This document shows positions 39,385 to 46,336 of a DNA stretch of 46,336 nucleotides, in pieces (within the stretch, counting starts at the first letter, position 1; every line of letters begins with the position of its first letter). Source of the DNA: Bordetella ansorpii (GTDB lineage Bacteria; Pseudomonadota; Gammaproteobacteria; Burkholderiales; Burkholderiaceae_B); contig NZ_FKBS01000013.1 of the NCBI RefSeq assembly GCF_900078315.1, positions 283,794 to 330,129 of the forward strand, written 5' to 3'. The notes below the pieces were generated by a model. It worked only from the letters and a program-made list of their open reading frames with translations. It made no database searches and was not told the origin of the DNA. The position numbers and the translations under genes are program-made.

Positions 39385-40746
39385 TCAGCGGCGCAGGAAA
39401 CGGCCGCCGGGATGGGCGCGCGCGTCGTCGGTGATGCGGCCGTCCTGCATGACGGTGCGGCCGCGCACCAGCGTGCGGACGGGCCAGCCCTTCAGGGTCA
39501 TGCCTTCGTACGGCGAGTAGTCGGCATGCGACTCCAGCTCGGCGGGATTCACGGTGCGTTCGAGGTCGGGATCGACGATCAGCAGATCGGCGTCGCGGCC
39601 CACCACGATGCCGCCCTTGGACGGCATGTTGTAGATGCGGGCGGACGTGGCCGAGGCGATTTCGACCAGGCGCTCCAGCGGCACGCCGCGGCGGTGATAG
39701 CCCTCGTGCAGCAGGATCGGCAGGATCATGCCCGTGCCGGGGAAGCCGTTGCTGGCCGCCCAGATGTCCTTGTCCTTGGTCTCGCGCTTGCGCGGCACGT
39801 GGTCGGAGCCCACGGTGGTGATGGAGCCGTCCAGCACGCCTTCCCACATGGCCTCGACGTCGTCCTGGCCGCGCACGGGCGGATTCACCTTGGCGTAGGG
39901 GCCGGCGGGCGATTCGTCGTTCAGGAACAGGTAGTGCGGGCAGGTTTCCACATAGATGGGGTCCGTGCCGCGGCGGCGGTGGCGGCGCACTTCGTCCAGG
40001 GCCTCGCGGCTGCTCAGGTGGACGATGTTGACGGGCGTGTGCGTCTTCGAGGCGAAGTAGCACACGCGGTGCACGTTCTCGGCCTCAAGGAAGTCCGGGC
40101 TCTGTTCGTTCCAGGCCTTCAGGTCGTCGCGGCCGGCCGCGCGCAGCGGATCGCGCAGCACGGGGATCACTTCGACGTTCTCGCAGTGCACGCCCAGGAT
40201 GGCGCCCGGGATGCGCGCGGTGGCGCGCAGCGCCTCGAACAGCAGGCCGTCGTCGATGTCGGTGAAGCCCTTGGACAGGCCCGCCGCGCCCTTGTACATC
40301 ATGTACAGCTTGTACGAGTTCACGCCGAACTGGCTGGAGATCTCTTCCAGGGTTTCGACGTGCAGCTGGCTGGTGATGCCGAAGTGAAAGCCGAAGTCGA
40401 TGCAGCTCTGGCGCTCGCCACGGTCGCGCGCGGCGTCGCAGGATTCGCGGATGTCCTTCGAGCGGTGGAACGACAGCACCGAGGTCGTGCCGCCCAATGC
40501 CGCGGTGCGCGCCTCGGTCTCGAAGTCGGTTTCGGGCGAGCCGAAGCCGAAGTGCACGTGCGGGTCGATCACGCCGGGCAGCACCCACAGCCCGCCGCAA
40601 TCGATGGTCTGGGCGGCGGCGCCGAGGTCGGCGCCGTGGGCGGCGATGATGGCGATGCGGCCGTTCTTCACACCCAGCGTGCCGAGGGTCAGGCCCTGTC
40701 CGGGCAGCATCAGTTGGGCGTTGGTCAGTACGAGATCCAGGGACAT
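39385..40746 (-). CDS. Dihydropyrimidinase/hydantoinase-type cyclic amidohydrolase
   Basis: 453-aa binuclear metal amidohydrolase that opens cyclic amides, imides, hydantoins or dihydropyrimidines. All metal ligands fall where expected for dihydropyrimidinases: His63 and His65 (DPHVHFG), the carboxylated Lys146 (NSYKLYM), His188 (VHCEN), His243 (IVHLSS) and Asp315 (GSDHVP). I chose ATG 40746; reading back to 40851 would overlap the hydratase. It lies between the aconitase homologue (40 bases upstream) and the cysteine hydrolase. Allantoinase or dihydroorotase are less likely by length and neighbours, but the ring substrate cannot be fixed from sequence. Confidence 0.88.
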   Translation of the reverse strand: MSLDLVLTNAQLMLPGQGLTLGTLGVKNGRIAIIAAHGADLGAAAQTIDCGGLWVLPGVIDPHVHFGFGSPETDFETEARTAALGGTTSVLSFHRSKDIRESCDAARDRGERQSCIDFGFHFGITSQLHVETLEEISSQFGVNSYKLYMMYKGAAGLSKGFTDIDDGLLFEALRATARIPGAILGVHCENVEVIPVLRDPLRAAGRDDLKAWNEQSPDFLEAENVHRVCYFASKTHTPVNIVHLSSREALDEVRRHRRRGTDPIYVETCPHYLFLNDESPAGPYAKVNPPVRGQDDVEAMWEGVLDGSITTVGSDHVPRKRETKDKDIWAASNGFPGTGMILPILLHEGYHRRGVPLERLVEIASATSARIYNMPSKGGIVVGRDADLLIVDPDLERTVNPAELESHADYSPYEGMTLKGWPVRTLVRGRTVMQDGRITDDARAHPGGRFLRR

Positions 40747-40786
40747 GGGGTTCCGGTTTGCGCGCGAGGGTTGATGTGGAAAAGAC

Positions 40787-43465
40787 TCAGGCCGTGGCTT
40801 GCGCGCCTTCGGCCAGGAAATGCCTGAGCACCTGGGCAGGGATGCCGCCATCGGCCAGCAGTTCGCGTTCGGCCTGCGTCAGCACCTGCGGCACGGCCTC
40901 GAACTCGATGCGGCCCTGCTCGCCGTCGGCCACGACGCGCACCGGCGTGCCTTGGCGCAAGGCCTGTTCCACGCCGCTCATGGTGTAGGTCTCGGCGCCG
41001 GTCAGGCCAAGCTGGCGCCAGCCCTGGCCGGGCAGGAAGGCCAGCGGCAGGATGCCCATGCCGATCAGGTTGGCGCGGTGGATGCGTTCGAACGATTCGG
41101 CGATCACGGCGCGCACGCCCAGCAGCGCCGAGCCCTTGGCGGCCCAGTCGCGGCTGCTGCCCGTGCCGTATTCCTTGCCGGCCAGCACGATGGTGCTGAC
41201 GCCCTCGGCCTCGTAGGCGCGCGAGGCGTCGAAGATGCTCATCTGCGCGCCATCGGGGAAGTGGCGCGTGACGCCGCCCTCGACCTCGGGCACCAGCAGG
41301 TTCTTCACGCGGATGTTGGCGAAGGTCGCGCGCGTCATCACTTCGAAGTTGCAGCGGCGCGCCACGTAGGTGTTGAAGTCGCGCGGCGCGATGCCCGCGT
41401 CCATCAGGTAGCGGCCCGCCGGCGAGTCCTGCGGGATTTCACCGCCCGGAGAGATGTGGTCGGTGGTCAGCGAATCGCCGAACGCGGCCAGCACGCGCGT
41501 GCCGCGCAACTGCTTTGCCAGGCGCGCCAGGGCGTCGCCGTCGCCAGCCTGTTTGAAGAAGGGCGGCTCGATCAGGTAGTGCGAATCCGGATCCCACGGG
41601 AAGCGCAGGCCTTCGGGTGCCTGCATCTGGCGCCACAACTGCGACTCGTCGCCGCCGGCATCGCCTTCGTAGATGCGCAGGAAGGCCTCGCGGTTCTGCG
41701 CCAGCGGCAGCAGCGCGGCGATCTCTTCGGGCGCGGGCCAGATGTCGCGCAGATACACCGGTGCGCCGGACGCGTCGGCGCCCAGGGGTTCGGTTTCCAG
41801 GTCCAGGTCGATACGGCCGGCCAGCGCGTACGCCACCACCATGGGCGGCGAGGTGATGTAGTTGGCGCGGATCAGCTTGTGGATGCGGCCTTCGAAATTA
41901 CGGTTGCCCGACAGCACGGCGGCCGCGACCAGCTCGCCCGACTCGATGGCCTGGGGCACGCCCTCGGCCAGCGGACCGGACTTGCCGCCACAGGTGGTGC
42001 AGCCGTAGCCGATCACGTAGAAGCCCAGGGCTTCCAGCGCAGGCAGCAGGCCGGCGTCGCGCAGATAACCGGTGACCACGCGCGAGCCCGGCGCCAGCGA
42101 GGTCTTGACCCACGCCGCCGGCTTCAGGCCGCGCGCCACCGCCTTCTGCGCCACCAGGCCGGCGGCCAGCATGACGGCGGGGTTCGAGGTGTTGGTGCAC
42201 GAAGTGATGGCGGCCAGTACGACCGAGCCGTGGCGCAGCGGGCCGGCGCTGCGGGCGGGATCGACACCGAAGCCGCCTTCCTTCAGCGGCAGCGGCAGAC
42301 GCTCGGCGAAGTCGGCGGGCACGCGGCTGATCGGCATGCGGTCCTGCGGGCGGCGCGGGCCGGCCACGCTGGGACGGGCCGCGGACAGGTCGATCTCCAC
42401 CACGCGCGAATACGTGGGGTCGGGTGCGCCCGGTTCGCGCAGCAGGCTGTTGGCGCGGCAATACGCTTCGATCAGCGCGGTCTGTTCGGGACTGCGGTCG
42501 GTGTGGCGCAGGTAGGCCAGCGTGCCCGCGTCCACCGGGAAGAAACCACAGGTGGCGCCGTATTCGGGCGACATGTTGGCGATGGTGGCGCGCTCGGGCA
42601 CGCCCAGGCCGGCGATGGCCGGACCGAAGAACTCGACCATGCAGCCGGCCACGTTCGCGCGGCGCAAGGTCTCGGTGATCAGCAGCGCCGCATCGGTGGT
42701 GACGGCCGGTGCGGCAATGCTGCCCACCAGGCGCACGCCCACCACTTCGGGCACGGGGAAGGTGTAGGCCTGGCCCAGCAGGGCGGCTTCGGCGTCGATG
42801 CCGCCCACGCCCCAGCCCAGCACGCCCAGCGCGTTGACCATCGGCGTGTGCGAATCGCCGCCGATCACGAAATCGGGATAGGCCCAGGTTTCGCCGCCGC
42901 GCTCGGCGCGCACCACCACCGGCGCGATGTGCTCGAGATTGACCTGGTGGATGATGCCGGTGCCCGGCGGAAACACGCGCAGGCCCTGGAACGCCTGCTG
43001 CGCCCACTTCAGGAAGCGGTAGCGCTCGGCGTTGCGCTCGAATTCGCGCTTCAGGTTGCCCGCCACCGCCTGGTCGCTGCCCCAGTGGTCCACCTGCAGC
43101 GAGTGGTCGACGATCAGGTCGACTGGCAACTGGGTATTGACGGCGGCGGGGTCGCCGCCCTGTTGCGCCACGGCGTCGCGCAGCGCCGCCAGGTCCTGCA
43201 GCACCGGCAGGCCGCTGGAGTCGGGCAGGATGACGCGCGCCACGCGCAGCGGCAGGTCGGCCCCCGTGCGCTCGCGCCATTGCGCCACGGCGCCGATCTC
43301 GGCGTCCGCCACGGGCAGGCCCCATTGCTGGCTGCGGCCCAGGTTTTCCCACAGCACGCGGATGACGTACGGCAAGGCCGCGAGATCCACCGCATGGCCG
43401 CGGGCCGCGGCGGCGATGTCGAAGTAGCGGATGGGGGTGCCGGAGAGCGGGAATACAGAGGGCAT
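40787..43465 (-). CDS. Aconitase-family (AcnA-like) hydratase with atypical Fe-S motif
   Basis: 892-aa single-chain aconitase homologue of the AcnA/IRP type. The three cluster Cys are present (Cys423 in TSCTNTSNP, Cys489 and Cys492), but the motif C-T-T-C-I-G-N-S-G of AcnA reads C-T-T-C-G-G-K-S-G here, with Gly493 and Lys495. The 4-residue swivel and C-terminal domain are otherwise canonical (GKEYGTGSSRDWAAKG, HRANLIGMGILP). It might be aconitase, a 2-methylcitrate dehydratase or an alkylmalate/tricarboxylate hydratase; context favours a pathway-specific enzyme. It is first in the minus-strand run, with a promoter carrying a TTGACAC site (43499-43531), and divergent from a lyase. Confidence 0.85.
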   Translation of the reverse strand: MPSVFPLSGTPIRYFDIAAAARGHAVDLAALPYVIRVLWENLGRSQQWGLPVADAEIGAVAQWRERTGADLPLRVARVILPDSSGLPVLQDLAALRDAVAQQGGDPAAVNTQLPVDLIVDHSLQVDHWGSDQAVAGNLKREFERNAERYRFLKWAQQAFQGLRVFPPGTGIIHQVNLEHIAPVVVRAERGGETWAYPDFVIGGDSHTPMVNALGVLGWGVGGIDAEAALLGQAYTFPVPEVVGVRLVGSIAAPAVTTDAALLITETLRRANVAGCMVEFFGPAIAGLGVPERATIANMSPEYGATCGFFPVDAGTLAYLRHTDRSPEQTALIEAYCRANSLLREPGAPDPTYSRVVEIDLSAARPSVAGPRRPQDRMPISRVPADFAERLPLPLKEGGFGVDPARSAGPLRHGSVVLAAITSCTNTSNPAVMLAAGLVAQKAVARGLKPAAWVKTSLAPGSRVVTGYLRDAGLLPALEALGFYVIGYGCTTCGGKSGPLAEGVPQAIESGELVAAAVLSGNRNFEGRIHKLIRANYITSPPMVVAYALAGRIDLDLETEPLGADASGAPVYLRDIWPAPEEIAALLPLAQNREAFLRIYEGDAGGDESQLWRQMQAPEGLRFPWDPDSHYLIEPPFFKQAGDGDALARLAKQLRGTRVLAAFGDSLTTDHISPGGEIPQDSPAGRYLMDAGIAPRDFNTYVARRCNFEVMTRATFANIRVKNLLVPEVEGGVTRHFPDGAQMSIFDASRAYEAEGVSTIVLAGKEYGTGSSRDWAAKGSALLGVRAVIAESFERIHRANLIGMGILPLAFLPGQGWRQLGLTGAETYTMSGVEQALRQGTPVRVVADGEQGRIEFEAVPQVLTQAERELLADGGIPAQVLRHFLAEGAQATA

Positions 43466-43498
43466 CGAGTCGGATAGCGGAGAGGAAGCGGCTTGATG

Positions 43499-43531
43499 AT
43501 GGTATGGCCGCGAGTTTTTACTGTCAACACT
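43499..43531 (-). promoter_or_regulatory. Hydratase promoter with TTGACAC operator site 5
   Basis: On the minus strand AGTGTTGACAGT (43520-43531) overlaps the -35 TTGACA (43522-43527); after 17 bases comes TACCAT (43499-43504). The ATG at 43465 lies about 34 bases further on. Confidence 0.6.
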
Positions 43532-43568
43532 TGTTCCAAGGCATCAGGGTAATCACCAATGCTTGAAA

Positions 43569-43594
43569 TGCTTCCGAAGCGTGCCTCGGAAGCA
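43569..43594. repeat. Inverted repeat in the hydratase-lyase gap
   Basis: TGCTTCCGA (43569-43577) and TCGGAAGCA (43586-43594), perfect 9-bp arms around 8 bases, midway between the two operator sites. It may be a binding site for a second regulator or a transcript-insulating hairpin. Confidence 0.5.
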
Positions 43595-43723
43595 AGGGGT
43601 TTGTGCTGACGATTCCCTTTATACCAGGCACTTGCTGCATAAGGTGGGACGCTGAGGGGAGGGGGGAGGCCGCTTCCCAAGCATAGTCGCCTGGCGGGCC
43701 GTCAATCTTGGGTGTTACGCAAA

Positions 43724-43757
43724 AGAGTTGACACTTTTGTCGGCGCCTTGATAGGCT
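43724..43757 (+). promoter_or_regulatory. Lyase promoter with TTGACAC operator site 6
   Basis: AGAGTTGACACT (43724-43735) overlaps the -35 TTGACA (43728-43733). An 18-base spacer and TAGGCT (43752-43757) follow, the same layout as at the 34003 GntR gene. The ATG is at 43834. Confidence 0.6.
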
Positions 43758-43833
43758 AGTGCACCTTACGGTTGTTGGCCGCGGCATTGGCGCCGTCGTC
43801 CCGCGCCAGGCTTTCCCTATTGGAGTAACAGCA

Positions 43834-44721
43834 ATGACCACCAGTGCCCAGAAATTCCGCCAACTGCTGCAGAGCGGCGAATTCATCGTCTCGCCTGGCG
43901 TGTACGACGGCTACAGCATCCGCCTGGCGGAAGCGGCGGGTTTCAAGACCGCCTGCACCAGCGGCGCGGCCATGTCCAATGCGCTGCTGGGCGTGCCCGA
44001 CATCGGCGTCATGGGCCTGACCGAAAACGTCAACCACTGCCGCAACCTGGCCCGCTCTGTGTCGATTCCGCTGACGGCCGATGCCGACACCGGTTACGGC
44101 AACCCGGTCAACGTGTTCCACACGGTGCGCATGTTCGAAGAGGCCGGCATCGCCGGCGTCAACCTCGAAGACCAGGTCAGCCCGAAGCGCTGCGGCCACA
44201 TGCCCGGCAAGGACGTGATCGAGCAGGAAGAAATGGTGCTGAAGATCGCCGCGGCCTGCCAGGCGCGCCGCGACGACGCCTTCGTCATCGTCGCGCGCAC
44301 CGACGCGCTGGCCGTGGAAGGCATCGAAGGCGCGGTGCGCCGCGCCAAGGCCTACGCGGCCGCCGGCGCCGACATGCTGTTCCCCGACGCCGTGCGCACC
44401 CCCGACGACATCAAGCGCATCGTCGACGCGGCGGGCATTCCCGTCACGATCAACATGGGCTTCGGCATCCGCAACCGTCCCACCACGCCGCTGATCCCGC
44501 TGCCCGAGCTGAAGGCCCTGGGCGTGCGCCGCATCAGCCTGCCGCGCATGTTGCCCGCCGCCGCCATCCACGCCATGACGCAGGCGCTGAAGGTGATGCG
44601 CGAAGTCATGGAAACCGGCGTGCCCGCCGACCGTCCCGACCTGCTGGCCAGCATCGAGGACATCATGGAACTGATGGGCTACAAGGAAGCGCGCGCGCTG
44701 GAGGCGCGCCTGCTGAACTGA
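43834..44721 (+). CDS. Isocitrate-lyase/PEP-mutase superfamily lyase (methylisocitrate or dimethylmalate lyase-like)
   Basis: 295-aa TIM-barrel lyase that cleaves a 2-hydroxy-dicarboxylate or tricarboxylate skeleton. Motifs: TADADTGYGNP (Asp83 and Asp85, metal site) and LEDQVSPKRCGHM, which contains the isocitrate-lyase signature KRCGH with catalytic Cys120. Methylisocitrate lyases have this length (about 290-300 aa), but no methylcitrate synthase is nearby; 2,3-dimethylmalate lyase and related enzymes share the fold. The start is ATG 43834 with GGAGTAA upstream; an in-frame ATG 43759 overlaps the promoter. It is divergent from the hydratase under the same kind of operator, so it probably cleaves the hydrated product. 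Confidence 0.85.
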   Translation: MTTSAQKFRQLLQSGEFIVSPGVYDGYSIRLAEAAGFKTACTSGAAMSNALLGVPDIGVMGLTENVNHCRNLARSVSIPLTADADTGYGNPVNVFHTVRMFEEAGIAGVNLEDQVSPKRCGHMPGKDVIEQEEMVLKIAAACQARRDDAFVIVARTDALAVEGIEGAVRRAKAYAAAGADMLFPDAVRTPDDIKRIVDAAGIPVTINMGFGIRNRPTTPLIPLPELKALGVRRISLPRMLPAAAIHAMTQALKVMREVMETGVPADRPDLLASIEDIMELMGYKEARALEARLLN

Positions 44722-44815
44722 GCCCGCGCGCGGCGCTTGCCTGACGGCGGGTGCTGCTGCTAGCGTAGTGTCTCGAAGCCGGCGCGCGAACGCCGTCCGG
44801 CCCAGGGAGACCGGC

Positions 44816-46336
44816 ATGCAGGCATTCAGCACGCATCAGGTGGCCAACCAGGTGGCGCCGCTCGAAGACTATTCGCTGTACGACACCGACCCGGTGCTGC
44901 GCGAGGCCGTGGCCCGCGAAGGCGCGGGCGCCTGGCAGGACGAACTGCGCGAGCACGGCGCCTGGCTGGGCCGCGCGCAGACCTTGCAGGCGGCCGAACT
45001 GGCCAACCGCCACGGTCCCATCCTGCATGCCTATGACCACGCGGGCCACCGCGTGGATCGCATCGAGTTCCATCCCGCCTGGGCGCAACTGATGGGCGGC
45101 ATCGTCGCCCGCGGCCTGCACAGCAATGCCTGGCTGCGCCGCAAGCCCGGCGCGCAGGCGGCGCGTGCCGCCGCCTATCTGATGCAGGGCCAGGCCGAGG
45201 CCGGCACGCTGTGCCCCACCACCATGACCCATGCCGCCGTGCCGCTGCTGATGCGCGAACCGGCGGGCGACCTCGACTATGCGCGTGACTGGCTTCCCGC
45301 GCTGTACGCGCGCGAATTCGACGGCGCCGACGCGCCCTTGGCCCGCAAGCGCGGCGCACTGATCGGCATGGGCCTGACCGAGAAGCAGGGCGGCTCCGAC
45401 CTGCGCGCCGTGGCCACCAGCGCGGCGCCGGTGGGGGCGGGCGGCCGGGGCCGCGCGTATCTGCTGACAGGCCACAAATGGTTCTTCTCCGTTCCGCAGG
45501 CCGACGCGCATCTCGTGCTGGCGCGGGTGGACGCGGGACCCTCCTGCTTTCTCGTGCCGCGCTGGATTCCCGACGGGCCGCGCAATGCCGTGCGCGTGCG
45601 GCGCCTGAAGGACAAGGTGGGCAACCGCAGCAACGCCAGCGCGGAAGTGGAGTTCGAGCAGGCCTGGGGCGTGATGCTGGGCGAGCCGGGCCGGGGCATG
45701 GCCGTGCTGCTGGAGATGGCCGCCGCCACCCGCCTGGATTGCGTGCTGGGCAGCGCCGCGCTGCTGCGCCAGGCGCTGGCGCAGGCGCTGCATCACGCGG
45801 CGCATCGCCAGGCCTTCGGCCGCCGCCTGCTGGACCAGCCCGTCATGCGTGGCGTGCTGGCCGACCTGGCCCTGGAAAGCGAGGCCGCCACGATGTTGGC
45901 GATGCGCCTGGCGCGCGCCGCCGACCATGCCGATCTGCCGGACGAACGTGCCTTGCTGCGCGTGGGCACGCCGGCGGCCAAGCTGTGGGTGTGCAAGCGG
46001 GCCGTCGCCGCGTCGGCCGAGGCCATGGAGGCGCTGGGCGGCAACGGCTATGTGGAAGAGGGGCCGCTGGCCCGCATCTACCGCGAGGCGCCCGTCAACT
46101 CCATCTGGGAGGGCTCGGGCAACATCATGGCGCTGGACGTGCTGCGCGCATTGGGCCGCGAGGCCAACGCCTTGCCGGCCCTGCGTGCCGAACTGGATCC
46201 GGCGCGCGGCGTGCTGCCGGGCTACGACAGGGCGCTGGACGCGTGGCTGGCCCTGTCGCAGGATTCCGCGAACGCGGAGCCGCGCGCCCGCCAGGCCGCG
46301 GCGGGGCTGGCGCGCCTGTGGCAGGGGGGGCCGGTG
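44816..46336 (+). CDS. AidB-like acyl-CoA dehydrogenase, 3' end beyond the window
   Basis: Open for 507 codons to the window edge. FAD-dependent acyl-CoA dehydrogenase of the AidB type: GLTEKQGGSDLRAV (FAD contact), KWFFSVPQADAHLVLA, FGRRLLDQPVMRGVLADLA, and NSIWEGSGNIMALDVLRAL, the AidB-like version of the active-site segment. E. coli AidB (about 540 aa) joins the response to alkylation damage; related proteins in catabolic settings may dehydrogenate branched acyl-CoAs. The start at ATG 44816 has AGGGAGA upstream. A 94-base gap separates it from the lyase gene; no TTGACAC site was seen there, so its link to the regulon is uncertain. Confidence 0.88.
   Translation, partial: MQAFSTHQVANQVAPLEDYSLYDTDPVLREAVAREGAGAWQDELREHGAWLGRAQTLQAAELANRHGPILHAYDHAGHRVDRIEFHPAWAQLMGGIVARGLHSNAWLRRKPGAQAARAAAYLMQGQAEAGTLCPTTMTHAAVPLLMREPAGDLDYARDWLPALYAREFDGADAPLARKRGALIGMGLTEKQGGSDLRAVATSAAPVGAGGRGRAYLLTGHKWFFSVPQADAHLVLARVDAGPSCFLVPRWIPDGPRNAVRVRRLKDKVGNRSNASAEVEFEQAWGVMLGEPGRGMAVLLEMAAATRLDCVLGSAALLRQALAQALHHAAHRQAFGRRLLDQPVMRGVLADLALESEAATMLAMRLARAADHADLPDERALLRVGTPAAKLWVCKRAVAASAEAMEALGGNGYVEEGPLARIYREAPVNSIWEGSGNIMALDVLRALGREANALPALRAELDPARGVLPGYDRALDAWLALSQDSANAEPRARQAAAGLARLWQGGPV

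Larger units (their letters stand above)
43466..43833. promoter_or_regulatory. 368-bp divergent control region of hydratase and lyase
   Basis: Non-coding. It holds operator site 5 and the hydratase promoter (43499-43531), an inverted repeat at 43569-43594, an operator at 43724-43735 with the lyase promoter (43728-43757), and a purine-rich stretch near 43657-43670. No protein-coding frame looks real. Confidence 0.7.

Noticed and set aside
40799-43477. 892-codon open frame on the plus strand exactly opposite the hydratase
   Set aside because: It mirrors the aconitase homologue codon for codon; its composition (His, Gln, Gly, Arg rich) is that of antisense GC-rich coding DNA and it has no recognisable domain.
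40787-44721. Ordinary methylcitrate cycle (prp) locus
   Set aside because: No 2-methylcitrate synthase, PrpD or PrpF is present; the hydratase lacks AcnA and AcnD-type cluster motifs, and amidases sit in the same run. Not fully excluded, since the lyase alone resembles methylisocitrate lyase.

Overview
This is a 46.3 kb stretch of GC-rich DNA with very dense coding, short gaps and many ATGA-type start/stop overlaps. Gene content and protein style point to a betaproteobacterium of the order Burkholderiales, most likely family Alcaligenaceae (Bordetella/Achromobacter-like). Reasons: a PaaX-controlled phenylacetate cluster, two orphan solute receptors of the Bug/TctC family that is hugely expanded in Bordetella and relatives, a lipopolysaccharide Kdo kinase, a TRAP carrier, and strong third-position G/C bias. 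This assignment is inference from content; no rRNA or tRNA gene is present.

Layout. 0-2 kb: housekeeping genes (orn, an NAD(P)HX epimerase, rnk). 2.2-11.7 kb: complete upper phenylacetate pathway, with paaX divergent from paaABCDE-paaN-paaG-paaI-paaK, closed by a terminator. 11.9-13.9 kb: a PAP2-type phosphatase lipoprotein. 13.9-20.8 kb: an acyl-CoA catabolic module with a TRAP transporter (dctPQM) divergent from a CaiB-type CoA transferase, a GntR/FCD regulator, a crotonase homologue without the two usual catalytic glutamates, and a Bug receptor. A perfect 21-bp palindrome sits in the shared promoter region. 21-24.6 kb: FtsX-like permease, group II truncated haemoglobin and kdkA, translationally overlapping. 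24.8-29.9 kb: putrescine ABC transporter potFGHI, a YffB/ArsC-like protein and a 3-methyladenine DNA glycosylase. 30-34 kb: a CpdB-type nucleotidase lipoprotein and rmuC.

34-44.7 kb is the most interesting part and does not match a pathway I recognise. A GntR/FCD regulator (+) converges on a minus-strand run of an aconitase-family hydratase with an atypical cluster motif, a dihydropyrimidinase-type cyclic amidohydrolase, an isochorismatase-fold amidase, a COG0523 GTPase, a Bug receptor and a fumarate-reductase-like flavoprotein. Divergent from the hydratase is an isocitrate-lyase-superfamily lyase. Six copies of a motif close to AGTGTTGACACT lie at the four promoter regions of this set (regulator, receptor/flavoprotein, hydratase run, lyase), which argues that it is one regulon.

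Working hypothesis: a cyclic imide, hydantoin or N-heterocycle-derived ring is imported, opened by the metal amidohydrolase and deamidated by the cysteine hydrolase. The carbon skeleton is then oxidised or reduced by the flavoprotein, hydrated by the aconitase homologue and cleaved by the lyase to central metabolites. An AidB-like acyl-CoA dehydrogenase begins after it and runs off the right edge.
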